Assembly: GCA_012932295.1 (NCBI GenBank)
Contig: JAAONU010000003.1
Location: 28,754,361-28,818,360, forward strand
Length of the DNA: 64,000 nt
DNA from: Cyclina sinensis
Lineage: Eukaryota > Mollusca > Bivalvia > Venerida > Veneridae
Direction of reading: 5' to 3'
Part shown: piece after piece, positions 22,713 to 35,734 of the stretch
Numbering within the stretch: the first letter of the stretch is position 1
Layout: each line of letters starts with the position of its first letter
The notes under the pieces: model-generated
Databases searched by the model: none
The model's input: only the letters and a program-made list of their open reading frames with translations
Told to the model about the DNA's origin: nothing
Position numbers and translations under genes: made by a program

Positions 22713-23970
22713 TAGTTTGTTTAGCAACTGCTTCCTAGCAACTGTTTAATATTTTATTCCTGGCAATCTTTTACTTTTATATTTTGTATATTAAGATTGA
22801 TACTGTACATGAAAAGTTTAAGATATCATTATGAAGAGAGGACGATACCTATTGTATTACTACATGAGATAAAAACATTTATTCTGTAGATTTCGTTGAA
22901 TACGAATTGTGAAATGTATGATTATGTCTGAATAAAATATATGCATGAATATGCTTAGAGAAATACACAGTGATATTACGTCTTACTATTTGGGAATGAT
23001 CTGTATAAATGTAATCAGTTTTTTTACTCTTTATCTATTTATGGCACAATTTTGTAAAGATTGATATCTACACATTTCTAGACGAACAGCAAACACAAGC
23101 TCACATATAATCGACATTATTTTTCTGTCATATATACACTGTATATCTTTATTATAGTCTAGTTCATATACACAAGTATCACAATTTTACAAGCACATGT
23201 ATATGGCCGTTCCTTAATAAAATTACAGGAGGCTTAATGTTACAGAAAAAAGGCATGTGACGTAAACTGCACAAAGAAAGACTCTTTACATATAATAAAG
23301 AATATATATATATAAAGAAATATATGGTAGTCGCTAATCAACAGAGAAATATATTAAAATTTCAATGTAAATGTAAAACACCGAGGGACAAAAGGACGCA
23401 AGCGTATCTTTTAAAAATGTTTTAAAAAATATTCAGATAAGAGAAGACCTGATTGAAACAATTTTATGTTTTTGATAAACAAATACTAAAGATGCATACA
23501 AAAAGGATATTATTTACACATAAAAAGTGCTCGTGTCCGTAAAATATTAAAACAGGTTTGGGCTGAAATTCTGATCAGTTGTGGAAAAACATATCAATGT
23601 CACTCGTGTAGAAATGCTAGAAATATCTGTTTCACTTTTATATAAAGATCTTGTCTTTAACAATCGTAAATCTGACCTTTAGAAAGAAAGTTACATTCAT
23701 CCTGTAGAATATGAGCAATGAGAATTTTCTGTCTGCAAGACAAAGCTTTTCAAAACGGCTAGTTTCAGTCCTTAAAGGTGCAACTCCTCACCGAAATTAA
23801 CTAAGAGCTGGCCGATGTTATGTTGATTAGATTATGTCATTTTACAATACTGGACTACACCAAACTCTGACTTGTACAGGAAATACTTTCTTAGTTTATT
23901 TTAAATCCTACCTTACATTATATATATATATATATTCTTGTTAATTCTTGTTAATGTTGCAGTCTATGGT
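22713..23970. other. intergenic, nothing recognised
   Basis: AT-rich, with short (TA)n runs near 23300 and 23925. The left boundary of the LINE fragment downstream is not visible. Confidence 0.4.
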
Positions 23971-23990
23971 AGGACAAAATATGTAATGAT

Positions 23991-24743
23991 ATGTATGGTT
24001 CTGAATTATGGGGAATGTATGGACATAGAGAAATCGATAATATACATAACTATTTTTGTAGAAGGATACTTGGAGTTCGTAAACAAACTCCTATAGCAGC
24101 AATAATGGGTGAACTGGGTCGGTACCCATTATCCGCCATAGCTACTGAACGGTTATTTAAATACTGGATTAGGATTAAGAAGTTTTTATGCAGTAATACA
24201 ATCAACAATGTTTATTCAGAACAGTGTGAACAGGTGCTGTTATATAATATCTGGGCTGGTAGAATAAAACAGTCACTCGATATATCAGGTTTATCGAATA
24301 TTTGGACTTCATTTGACAATAATGTACAATTTTTTCCTCAAATACGACGTAGATTAAGAGACCAATACATGCAAAAATGGTTAGCTTCAATCTCAAGTAC
24401 AAACAAATTGTCTTATTACAGCAAATTCAAAACTAGCTTTGAATATGAATCGTACTTGGATAATATAGAAAGTGATCTATTAAGAATACAATTAACACGT
24501 TTTAGAGTATCCTCACATACCTTAGCGATAGAAATTGGTAGATATGATAATACTCCTAGAGAAAATAGATACTGTATTTTTTGCAATCAAAGGCGAATTG
24601 AGACAGAATTTCATTTTCTTCTAATTTGTCCGAAATACAAGGACTTCGTAAACGTTTATTACAAATCAACACATCATGGCCTACAATTAATAGATTCAAC
24701 AATATTATGTCTGCAAAAAGTAAGAAATTACAACTCTGTTTAG
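23991..24743 (+). pseudogene. non-LTR retrotransposon (LINE) ORF2 C-terminal fragment
   Basis: An open frame of 250 residues matches the region after the reverse-transcriptase catalytic core in LINE ORF2 proteins. It starts with MYGSELWG, has FCRRILGVRKQTP and GELGRYPLS at about residues 28-50, and near the C-terminus a zinc-knuckle-like CxxC..H..C set (YCIFCNQ..TEFHFLLICP). The RT catalytic palm (YxDD) and the endonuclease are absent, so the copy is 5'-truncated, the usual outcome of LINE insertion. The ATG at 23991 is internal to the original protein; an in-frame stop lies 21 bases upstream. The uninterrupted frame suggests a fairly young insertion. The clade is not certain. Confidence 0.85.
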
Positions 24744-25023
24744 CAAAATTTATAAAAGTGGTTATGGAAACTAGAAATGTTATGTAATTTTATGACTTAG
24801 TAACAGTTGTACGATAATAGTATACTTTCAGATTATTGTAAAATAGGTTCCATGTTTGAAAATATATTTACTGATTGGTATAACGTATAATATAAATACT
24901 GTTATATTTCTAATGTTATGTTTGTATTGTACATACATATATATCATTGTCTTGGCCATATTTTCATGCACACAGTTGTAATTGGCCAAAGGCAAATGTT
25001 TTAACTTGACTTGACTTGACTTG
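24744..25023 (+). mobile_element. LINE 3' UTR and (TTGAC)n tail
   Basis: AT-rich non-coding sequence continues from the LINE frame to about four TTGAC units at 25003-25023. Short tandem tails of this kind are typical 3' ends of non-LTR retrotransposons, so the element probably ends here. Confidence 0.6.
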
Positions 25024-25039
25024 TAATATTTTTCTTTTT

Positions 25040-25165
25040 AATTATCATTTGTCGTATTGCGTTGTCATGCGTCGTGTTGAATTGTCATATGTCGTATCGT
25101 GGGTCGCTTTAAATGTTATATGTCGACCCCTAAGAGCGACATATAACATTTAAAATGGCACTAAC
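25040..25165. repeat. hairpin element with 18-bp perfect arms
   Basis: TTTAAATGTTATATGTCG at 25108-25125 is exactly inverted at 25137-25154, with an 11-base loop (ACCCCTAAGAG). The preceding 65 bases repeat TGTCGTAT and TTGTCATRYGTCG phrases. Probably a MITE remnant inserted just after the LINE tail. Confidence 0.7.
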
Positions 25166-25795
25166 GGGATTCCGTAGTTTTCGTCTGGATATAGGATAAC
25201 TGATCTATTGTGTTTCTTCTTATGCTATGAATTAGGCATCTAAACCTAGAATATCCGGCAAACCATAAACAACATCCTGTTTCAAATTAACGTTTAGTAT
25301 TAAATCTGTCTAGTCAGGATATGTAATTGCTTTCTTTTTTCTCCACTTGTGTGCTTCAACAGTTGTTTTTACCAAGTTTCTGCACGTACATTAAACATTA
25401 AACATTAGAATCTATTCATGTGGTTGATTGATCTTTAATAACCCATTGAAACTCAATGGGTCATTAAGTTACCAGATGAAAGTTGTCATTAAATTTTCAT
25501 TAGACTGAAATTTTATTTCTTCAGTTTATTCCTTGGTTATTTTCGTAAAGGCGCATACTTCATATTTACCACATTATATTTTTTTCTTCGATAACCTTCA
25601 TTTCCAGTCCCTTACAATCGACAATTTTTTTTTCTTTCAGTATGAAGCTTTGTTATCGTGGATATTATTTTCGAATTTATCTGTTGATATCAATTTATTT
25701 CAAATCCATTAATGTCCTTTAGTGACTATACTTTTACTTATTATTTTAGTACTTTTTAGTTGAGTTTTTATGTAATATTTACGGATTTAGCTGCG
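25166..25795. other. intergenic, nothing recognised
   Basis: No supported frame or repeat. A short inverted pair (AACCCATTGA / TCAATGGGTC) lies near 25440-25463. Confidence 0.4.
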
Positions 25796-25799
25796 TTAG

Positions 25800-26622
25800 C
25801 TGGCATGTTAAACCAAATATCTAACATAAATAAAGGCTCGTGATGAAAAAGTGAAGAGTCTATTTTTAGCCTTGGTGATCCAAGGGGCAGGGCCAATTCT
25901 GATCCCAGGGCCAAGATTTGAACAAACTTGATAGAGGTCTACTAGGCCATGTTAGACATAAAGCTGGGGTCAAGTTTGACCCCAGCAGCATAATTTGAAT
26001 AATCTTGGTAGAACACCTCTAGATGATGTTCCATGCAAAATATGAAAGCCTTAGGCTTTGTGTTTATATAAGACGATTTTCAAAGTTTCCCGTGTATATG
26101 CCTATATGCATTCAAGTGAGCACCTTTGTGTGGCCATTAATTTCCTCAGGGGCATAAACAACCTTTGTAGAGAAGCTCTAGGTGAACATGTATGCCAGAT
26201 ACCAAGCCCCGAGGGGTAATACTTTCAGACAAGAAGATTTTTTAAAACGTTTCCTTATATAAGCCTAATATTGAAAATCATGTTGCAGCTTGGGTGAAGT
26301 CAATTTTAACTCTAGAGCCATAATTTGAATAAATTTGGTAGCAGTTAACTAGATAATGGTACATACTAAATATCTAAGCTCTAGGCTTTGAGATTTCGGA
26401 GAAGAAAAGTTTCACATTCAAAAGCTATTTTTATTTCTTGTGGCCAAGATCTGCTATAGACTGGAACTTCATGATAGGAACATTCCGGCAAGTTTTATCA
26501 GATTTGGCCTGGTGGTTGCAGAGATGATGGTTTTGAAGTAATTGTGGACGACGAACGAAGGACGGCCAGTCACTGATTCTAAAAGTGCACATGAGCACTG
26601 CGTGCTCAGGGGAGCTCATAAA
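25800..26622 (+). repeat. tandem-core element ('GGGGCAGGGCCAATT' family) with 3' hairpin
   Basis: About three to four diverged units repeat GGGCCAAGATTTGAACAAAC / GCATAATTTGAATAATC / GCCATAATTTGAATAAATTT, TTGGTAGA, CTAGATGATG, and ATCTAAGCTCTAGGCTTTG. The 3' part has GACGACGAACGAAGGACGG (about 26549) and a 7-bp hairpin TGAGCAC (26592-26598) with GTGCTCA (26602-26608), then GGGGAGCT. This is the most complete copy of its family here; relatives lie at 3470-3575, 18620, 32885 and 57925. Confidence 0.7.
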
Positions 26623-28235
26623 TGCATGCTTTTGTCGCAGTCAATGTTCTTCTTTTTCATTTTCTCTTTTTCATGTCACTGATATGTCTGTATTCATTTT
26701 GATTTTCAAAAATATTTGTTCTATTCTGTTCTGTCTAAAATTAAGTTTTAATCAAAGAATCTCAAATTATCTCAAAACCTAGATTTTATTTTACGTATTC
26801 AAAAAGACAAAATAGATTGCTATCTGAGTGGAGTTTATTATATAAATTTTGCACGATTTCTATAATTACAATTAAAATTCAGAACATTTAAATGCCATCC
26901 GATTAACCGGGATTATCTTTATTCTTTTGCAAGATGCCAAGTCTTCCGTTTAACTCGTTCGTGCGCTAATCTTTTACGGAATTAGACATTTTTTCTTGAC
27001 AGTCTATATGACATTTCGACGGTGTATACTGGAAACAGAGCTGCAATGTAATAATAAGGGAATAATGGTCAATAGTAAGTATTTATGACAATTGAACATT
27101 CGAGGTCAAGGTCATTCAGGGGTCTTCTTTTGGGTTCCTGCACGGTTCCTGTTCTCATGGCAGTTCTATAAACCATGTACATGTATTGTCGACGAGAGTT
27201 TTAATGATCTAAAGATATTACTCGTAACATAGGAAAAAAGATCAGTATTTTCAGAAGAAAATGGCTACCCAAGCCTTATTTCCAGTGTCATGACTCCTTA
27301 TACAGACGCTGAAATAACCGGGATTTCGTAAAAAGAATAACACTGATGCTCTCAGATGCTTTGTCACGATGTCTGTGCAATTAGGAAATTTCTTTTCTTA
27401 GACATAAGGTCTCTTCTATTCATAGTGGTGAATTACAGACCAGATTTAAGGAGATTACCATAGGCTGTTTCATTATCGACTAAGTTCAATATAACAAATC
27501 TATATTCGGAATTATGCATAAATATACTGAATTGCTCTATTGTTGTCTATGGTAAAAAGATATGTCATCTATGTATGTTCGAGGGATGTTTCAAAACATT
27601 CACAGGTCCTCAACTTTTTATATCTTTTTTTCACATCATACTATAGAGTGCACCTTTATGAACAGCTGTTACCTACATTTATTTTAGCTTCTTTAGGATT
27701 AATGGCAATTGTACTAATGACTCACATTCAATGACAGAACCGTTGTACCCACTGCCAGTCGAAGACTACTGAGCTTTTTTAAAAAGTGTTTTATGCCTCA
27801 AGTTTTCCAAGGAGTGTTTCCTTAAACTTTCACAGATAAATAACCTAGGTGTGTAGATGGCCTAAAAGGAAGGAATTTCTGTTGCGCCTATCTTTTGGAA
27901 TATTTGTTTCATACTTTCTCAGGAATATGTTAGTTATGGAAGGTATTGTTGTTGTTGTTGTCTCTTTATTATTTAAAAGTTACTGAAATAAATTTAAACA
28001 CTTTTTTAATTAGATGTATATTTATATATGAACATTTGTACTCAGAATAATAATGTATTGTAAATATGTTCTGATCCTTGAATGAAAAACTTCAGTCTAT
28101 TTTCTGCACTCAATACACAAAGTATGTCCGTTTCGTAAAAGATACGAAAAATACTTGCGTCATGTGCCCGGTAAAATCTTTAGGTTGTAAAGTGTCAACA
28201 ACACATGGTCCTATTAGATATGATCCCTAACCGCA
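26623..28235. other. intergenic, nothing recognised
   Basis: Frames at 26585-26782 and 27540-27734 have no motifs. A (GTT)n run lies near 27946. Confidence 0.4.
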
Positions 28236-28239
28236 CCAA

Positions 28240-29010
28240 TTTAAACTGGAAATATTAGGGCGTTATCCAGCAATGATGCTTGATCGCTTGCCAATTTAAC
28301 GTACACAAGTTTACCTCTAGTTGCCTAAAGAAAAGCTTACAGCTGACAGGTAACATCTCTGATAGACCAGGACGCGTAAAACGACGCATCAAGAGGATCA
28401 CTGCGTAGTGACGTAATCAAGACGTAAAGGTTCACGTCTTGTCGGATATTAACTGCTCGTCTAAGGTATACAACTGGAACTAGATTTTGTGACATTACTG
28501 TCAAAATAGGCTGTGGGCTGCACGGACACCGACCTTACGTCTGGATTCCGTTGACAGCTTGAAATCTCCAGACACGTGTTCAGTTGGCACTTGATTCTTA
28601 GACAGTTGAATGATTTTTCGTTCTCCGATCTCCCTTTAATCTATCCTTTCCTAAGCAGGATTCGAGGGTGAACGGCTAAACCCTGAAAACGTCGTCAGGC
28701 GTGACCGATATAGGGCCGGCTACGTCTTGGTGTAAAGTAGAATTTTCCATGATGACAAGACCGCAACAGTTACGGAAACCTGTAATCCAAAGGGATATTA
28801 TGGCGGGATCATCCTGCAAGTGGCAGTACCTTTTCTACGTCGACGAAACGTCGAGATATTCCAACAGGTGAATGCACGTCCTTACTCAGCGAGGCTTAAA
28901 CAGATTCTACATGGTAACAAAATCGCAAAACTTTCACCAGTTGAACATCTGATAAACGTGATGAGTAGTGGGCTAGGATACTTTTACGTAACTTTAGACT
29001 GCTGATATGT
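28240..29010 (+). pseudogene. Tc1/mariner transposase pseudogene
   Basis: Three blocks in the order of a Tc1 transposase survive in different frames. From 28322, LQLTGNISDRPGRVKR matches the link between the paired-type DNA-binding helices. From 28500, GLHGHRPYVWIPLT matches the 'GLRARRPYVG' segment. From about 28820, PFLRRRNVEIFQQVNARPYS and SPVEHL match the C-terminal catalytic part. The frames are broken by stops (TAG after 28405, TGA at 28560) and shifts. The Asp normally in 'FQQDNARPH' is Val, and about ten residues before SPVEH are missing, so the copy is dead. The last block lacks an ATG. The N-terminal limit is a guess, and no terminal inverted repeats were found. Confidence 0.75.
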
Positions 29011-29394
29011 AGCCTGAAGAGGTGATGTATGGCAGTTTTGGCTGCACAAGGAAGACATACCAGATATTGACATAATCTGTGATTTTCACCCCTCTCTTTA
29101 GAGTATTGTGGTGTTTATGTCTTAAATACGTGTAGGAAATCTTTGACTGTGTGCTTTTTTATTATAAATGCATATCAATTTCAGCATATTTACCCTAGAT
29201 TTTTTAACAGAATTAAAGAATCAAAGACCAAATAAAATATAGACCGTTCCAGAAATTAGTACCTACCTGATTACCTCCCTTGCGTCCGCCATTAAGGGAC
29301 TGTACAGATTGATGCAGTTTTATAACGCGGAGCTTAGAAAAAGTCCGATTTTCATAGTTTTAATGTGATTTTGACGTTGTATGTTAGAGAAATA

Positions 29395-29412
29395 GATATA
29401 TATATATATATA
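29395..29412. repeat. (TA)n microsatellite
   Basis: Nine TA units. Confidence 0.85.
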
Positions 29413-29689
29413 AACCACAGAAGCATTTATTATCAGGAAAGATCTATCCCAAGGTCTTTTAACTGAAAAAAGTATATTTAATACCTGACAGGTTTCCCGC
29501 ATTAGTTGTCTGTCAAAACGTACACGTCAAGAAATAAAATTCACTGGCATTTCCCAAAACAGAAAAAAAAAATCTGGAAATTTTACGAAAATATATTTTT
29601 AAATATGTATGACTCAACAATTTGTCTGTTAATAAGTTCGATTTCTACAGTTTGCTAACCTATAGTAACGGAACGTCAAGTCTTTTTAT

Positions 29690-29800
29690 CTGAATCCTGC
29701 CAAGTTCTGTATTCAAGATAAATATGTTGTTCTTGTACCTATGTAACCAAGACAATGCACATTGTACAAGTCTCAATAAACGTTCTGTTCTGTTCTTAAA
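29690..29800 (+). mobile_element. LINE 3' tail remnant
   Basis: TGTAACCAAGACAATGCACA followed by CTCAATAAACG and TTCTGTTCTGTTC resembles a LINE 3' UTR ending in a pentanucleotide (TTCTG)n tail. No coding part remains. Confidence 0.4.
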
Positions 29801-30307
29801 TCTGACAGTATGAATTTAAAAATGCGATTTGATTTGTTTAATAAATATCATTAAAATTACCTGTATAAATGTATCGGTTTATGTACGTGAACACTCTCAC
29901 ACTATTTCTGAATAATGTCTATTGTATTGTATTGTTTTGACATGTATTTCGCTGTGCATGCATGTTTGCTAATTTATATATTGTCTGTAATGATTGGCTG
30001 TAAAGCTCAATTCTAAGTAAAACTATTTTCTGATTAGTTCTTTTCCTTTCTGTTCTAATGAAATGAGCCTAGAACTGGGTTTCGCAGGAGAATTATTTAC
30101 AGCTTTTAAAACCCCATAAACATGTTTATGTAACATCTTATATAATTGTTATTTTCTCCAAATCCGTTGTCAAAGTTATCTTTGTTTAACATTAACAATT
30201 ACTATGGTATTATTCAACACCCACGGAAGTTATCACAAAACCCGATTTAAACACTTGTTTTAGACTATAGGTCAATGTCTCATTTGTTAAGAATAGCTGA
30301 AATATTT

Positions 30308-30332
30308 ACATAACATAACATAACATAACATA
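30308..30332 (+). repeat. (ACATA)n microsatellite
   Basis: About five pentanucleotide units. Confidence 0.85.
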
Positions 30333-31805
30333 TACATGTAGTTTATTACCATTAAATGGTAAATGGCACATTTATAGCCGTCATTGTAACAAACAATAAT
30401 AGGAGGTTTGTCATAAAAGTAACTCTCGAGTGTTTCTCAACAGAGTACATTGTATAAAAACAATTTATAAAAGCTTTCTTCTTTTCAGTACGTAAATATA
30501 CTCTCTAGTGTTTTCTTAAGCATCTAAAAATCAATGAAAACAAATGGATATACGCATTTCCACACTTTAGAAATATTAAAAGGAATAACAGAAATTTTTC
30601 TTTCAGGCAAATTAACGAGATGAATTATGCCTCAATTATCAATTGCCGTTCAGATATTTTTCAGGTTTAAGTCACTTAGTGAGCAGAGAGTGCTTATTAT
30701 CTGTACTTTCATGTCTTGATGTTAACTATTGAACATTCTCTCACTTACATGCTAGGTTTCATGAAAAACACTATTTTAACATTTCCGAGAGTTCGATAAC
30801 CTCATTAATTTATTCAGAGGTTAAATGAACTTCATTTCCTAGGGATGGTTTATTTTCATGCAAGCTGTAAATACTATGTGATTCAAAATTATAACCATTT
30901 TACGTGAAGAGTACAGACAAAAGATATTTGGTTATTTTTCAACCACATTGTGTCTGCTGTATTCAGCATGAATAAGAAGCTAGTTTTACTGAATGCAATT
31001 AACTTCATGAAATGAACTATAACTCTAATTCAAAATAAAAATATACTGTATAGACTTTGACATTTTATTTCAATTCAGTAAGTTATACTAAGCACATACA
31101 TTTTTAGTAAGTGATTTCTACCGTTCGTTTGATTTTGAAATACAGTTTATTTAGCATATGTGCACTCATGGTATCACAGTAACTGACAAAATGACACAAA
31201 TACATACAATCCAAATATGAAAAATAGTTGTTTGAAATCAAGCTGGAGAAATTTATTTTTCTTAGAACAGAAAACGTAACATGTTAGGTAAGAGAGATAT
31301 AGTCGACAGTAATGAATAACATTATTTAAAATTTGTTAGTTTTTTTGTTTTCATTTTCAAAATGCATAAAAGTATTAACCTGACATCTCTCTGAAAACCC
31401 GAAGAGTGAAAGAAGGGATGTGGCAAGTGCCGTCTCAAAATCAGCCCATGTCTCAGCCAAATGTTCATATCTTGTAAGGAACCTGAGATAAAGTTCAGTT
31501 TGTCCGAAGAAGAAATGGATACCATGGCAACTATGCTTAAAGTGAGTCATTTTTGCTAAACAAAATAATGACAATTTGTCCCTTTTCAACCGGTCTGAAA
31601 CAAAACTTCAATGATTGAAAAACAAGCGCGTACTTATATTCACGTATACTATCGATTTCAAAAAAAGTACTTAGAGATATTCTTAGTTGCAACTGTTCAA
31701 AATACAGAGTAAAAATGAAAATAAAAAATATACAAAAACTGACATTTTATGCACATTGATATATTCATATTTCATAAAGCATTAGGCTAAACCTCTTATT
31801 ACTTT
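30333..31805. other. intergenic, nothing recognised
   Basis: Two overlapping minus-strand frames at 31322-31589 lack motifs. Confidence 0.4.
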
Positions 31806-31814
31806 TTATAGTAG

Positions 31815-31885
31815 TACAAGAGCACCGCTGGTCGGAGCATTATATGCCCGAAGAGTGTTTTGCATTTGTGATAAAAAGGGGGGAA
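31815..31885 (+). repeat. terminal fragment of a tandem-core element
   Basis: AAGAGCACCGCTGGTCGGAG followed by CATTATATGCCCGAAGAGTG resembles the end segment of the elements whose termini read ATGCCCCC; 33222-33233 has a similar GGAGCATTATATG. No core repeats follow. Confidence 0.35.
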
Positions 31886-32884
31886 ACTTAGGCTTAAGAA
31901 CTAAATGATTTGCTTTAACTTTTGATATATTTTTTATTTATAATATTTCGATTTTTAACATTTTATAGTTTTAATTTTAGAGTTTTATGGACCTTTATCA
32001 TATCTGAATTTAAGTTTAAGTTTATAATTTGTATAAATGTCAGTCTAAATATCTGGTTATATGTATTTAGTACATATTTATGTAAGATTACATGTATATG
32101 ATTATCATAATTGTAGCTATAGATAAGGAGATTTGTTTTACCTTGCACATAGCTAGGACAATAAATTGTTTTAAATTATTTCAGCTTTAAACAGCTATAA
32201 TTCTTTAGACTGATAGTATCATTATGGTTATAATAATGTGAAAAAAGAACTATCCTAGCTGTTCGCCTTCGTATAAATGCCAGTTAGAAAACATTTGAAC
32301 ATTTGAAATATATGGTTGATGTCAGAAAATTATATCAAAATTGCACGAGGTTATGTAAACAATGGTTTTTTCGTTTAACTTCAGTTCTCTTTAATAATTC
32401 TAAACATAATTTTGTAACAAACTATAGAAACCAAACCTGATATTATAATACCTGCCTAATTAGACTGACAAAACTGATGATATTTTTCACAAATGGAAAT
32501 AAAAAGTCTCTGCAATATATAGAATAACTAGTTTGAATGGTAGAATGTCTCATAAAATCTAGTTTCAAACATGGTAACCATCCCATTTCTGATTAAATCT
32601 ACAATATTGTTCCATCAGAATGCTACAAAATTGTTTAAAATAGATTAATGTCTCCATTACAGCTTTCAAATAATAACAGTGAATGCATAAAAACTAGCAA
32701 ATTTGTTGAATTAAAATCCCTCGCCAAATGATTCAAATCACTGGAATGGGGCTGTTAAGTTAACACAGACCTTGCAATTTGAGTGACAAATCAATATGGT
32801 ATCTTTGTTTATAATGAATCAATGTCTAGATAAATTGAGCTGTGCCAAGCAGAGATAGCTTTTATAGTAAATGATGTCGTTTTC
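31886..32884. other. intergenic, nothing recognised
   Basis: Very AT-rich; no frame with motif. Confidence 0.4.
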
Positions 32885-33470
32885 ATTCCAGAAAAAAAAT
32901 GCGGGGCTGGGGGAATGTGGTGTGGCGCAAATACCTACGCATAAAAAGCATGCGGAGACTAGTATCCTCTCAATCCTCAAAAAATATTTTTAAAAAAGAA
33001 TGAGAAAAAAGGGAGATGGGTTGGAGGGGTCGGTGGTCGGGTGGAGTCGCGGTTTTGAAGTGGTAAGTGCCTACACATTAAAAAAAGGATACTCCATACA
33101 AGGTGTAGAGGGGAGTACCTTTTTATCCCATGTAAGTGAACAATTAAGTTCTAGGCTTTGTGTTTTCTCATTAAAAGACTTTTGCTATATAAGTTTATGC
33201 AAAACCAAGTGTCCCCTCGATTGGAGCATTATATGAAAACTCTTGACACAGGTCTACTAGAGGATGCCTCACATAAAATCACAAAACTCTGTGTCAAGCG
33301 GTTTTAGGGAAGCGGTTTTAGAGAAGAAGATTTTCAAAGTGTTTCCTATATAACTATATATAAGCCCTAGGGCACGACGCTAACGCAGACGACACTGAGT
33401 TATGTTCCAAATAAAAAGTGTGATGGTCAGACAGACGAACGAACAACAGTCGGAAAACATTTCCAAATCT
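32885..33470 (+). repeat. tandem-core element, sister of 18620-19160
   Basis: A G-rich start, GGGGAGTACC, TATCCCATGTAAGTGAAC and TTAAGTTCTAGGCTTTG match the 18620 copy. Toward the end come GTTATGTTCC, a GTCAGACAGACGAACGAAC tract and CAAATCTATATCCCTCT. The 78-codon frame at 33000-33236 is inside the repeat. The right end abuts the next element, which carries the same CTATATCCCTCT terminal phrase. Confidence 0.55.
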
Positions 33471-33479
33471 ATATCCCTC

Positions 33480-34064
33480 TTCTTCTCAATGACATCTATG
33501 CACCTATGAAGTTTCATGTTGATACCTTAAATATTTTTTAGTTATGTTTTAGTTATGTTGCGAACAAAATCTTGGTACAAAACTAACAATGGGCAATAAC
33601 TCAAAAGTTATCAAGTGAAGAGTTACAGTTCCTATGTACTGAATGACTCCTTAATGACATCTATGCATCTTTGAGGTTTAATGTAAATACCTTTAAATAC
33701 TTTTAGAGTTATGGTCAAAAAATTAAATAGGAAAAAAGGGGAATAACTCAAAAAATATTAAATGAAGAGTTACAGTTTATATGCACTGCACTTCTTCTCA
33801 ATTAGATGTAATTACAAAAGAAGATTTATGTTATAATTTAAAACAGGAAAAATAGCACAGGGGAATAACTAAAAATATGAAGTGAAGAGTTACAATTCCT
33901 ATGCAGTGCAATTCTACTAAATGAGATTTAACCACATATGAAGTTTTCGGTTTATAACTTTAAGAGTTATGTTCCAATCAAAGTGTGACGCACGGACGGA
34001 CAGACGGACTAACAGCCGGACGGACAACGTCAAATCTATATCCCTCTGCCTTCAGCGGGGTATA
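33480..34064 (+). repeat. tandem-core element with GACGGACAGACGGA tract and 3' hairpin
   Basis: About three units repeat ATGACATCTATGCAYCT, GAGTTATGTT, GGGCAATAACTCAAAA and AAGTGAAGAGTTACAGTTCC. They are followed by ACGCACGGACGGACAGACGG and a terminal stem: TATATCCCTCTG (34037-34048) with CAGCGGGGTATA (34053-34064), a 12-bp stem with two mismatches. Layout: core, GAC tract, hairpin. Confidence 0.75.
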
Positions 34065-35690
34065 ATGTATGACTTAAATTACACAAATTTTGTCTTTGCT
34101 TAAACAGTCACAGGATCATGAAGTCTAGCTTCAAATCTAAGTTGGTAAAAAAACAGTATTTCATTATTTCTATAAACATTTCCCAATTTTTACAAACCAC
34201 AACCTTTCTGACATTCATAAGTCAGAAACACCGCTCTACAAAATATTAGTACAGAAACTATAACATCTACCATTGTTCTTTATAACTGCAGAAAGAAAAC
34301 AAATTTAATTTGTAACTATGCTAAGATTTTTTTACCTTTACAGAGAATTCATGTGAAGTCGTGTCGTTTGAATGATTATACATCATGTATATTATTAGAG
34401 ACAGACTCGTATAAATAAATGCATTATCTGCAAATTTATGTCCGTCAATAGGAAAGACCTGATTTGTTAGTATTAAGCAGATATCGTTTTAAATATCAGT
34501 ATTATTCAAAACATGCAGATACTCTTTGCGTTTGAAAAAAACAACAGTTAAGTATATCATTACGTGTTTACTTGATTTATAGATATATTTTCAGTAACCG
34601 ATATTTAAATTAGATAATATAAGTACAAAAATAACTGTTTTAATTGCATGTGTTATTAAATGTACATGCAATGTTTGTATTAAATTACAATTTATTATTC
34701 ATTTCCACGTCTGGTTTATATATTATGAGAGCAGTACTAAATGCTGAAAGGTTTAAAACTTTACAGATCAAAATGATTATTACGGTTACGCTGCCAAGGA
34801 ATATTTCATCAATATTGTAGTCACTGTTGCCATTTGATCCAGTCCACATATTTACTGTTCATTTAAGGCCAGATATATAAAAATAATTAACGTTAGATTT
34901 AAAGTTGGCTTTTTAAGGCTTTACTTAGCTTGATCAGATAATGGCACGGAGATCGGCGCATATATCGCCTTAACTTAATCAGGAAATGACCCATCTGAGA
35001 TAGATCGACATTTCATTCTGACAGCATACTTCTTGTTAATCTTAATAACCTATATAAGTGAAGCTGCAGAACATTAATATTAAGCTTAATTAGGTTTATC
35101 AACTCCTCTTAGGTACAGCATATATTGTAGTAAAACTACTGTATCATTCAACAGAGCAGTTTGTAGGAGAAATGAATTTAGAAGGCGGAAATGAAACGAC
35201 GACTGGTTGTACATTTGTAAGTAATGACCATGATAATATAAAACATTCCTGTTGAACACGGCTTAAAACTAAACACAGATGAAGTTATTTGGTCATATTT
35301 CAGAAATTGCAGCTAATGTTGACATACTGTCGCCAACCTTTGTAATTTAATAGACTATGAATTCGGTTGAGCTTCAGACGTGTAGCTCATATTGACATAC
35401 CTCTTACTGACATATTACTGCTACAACTATTAATTAACGATAGCAGTTCCTGTACTGGACGCTTTCAAATTAATTCAGAAAATATGCGCTAAAAGAACTT
35501 GAAATATTTATGCTTTATACAAGTAAAACCACTTAAAATCATGCAATCGGTCTTTTGTTTCTTTATCTTTAGAGTTCTCTAAAGACATAATTATTTCAGT
35601 GGTAACACTTTATTTATTCAAGTTATAGAGAAAACATTATGCCAAGAAAAATACATTTCTTTTTATTTTTTAGGAAACATCACAAGATGT
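34065..35690. other. intergenic, nothing recognised
   Basis: AT-rich; no motif-bearing frame or clear repeat. Confidence 0.4.
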
Positions 35691-35734
35691 ATTGTTTTCC
35701 TCTTTAAAAGTAAAGCGCTTGTTTATTATAGTGT

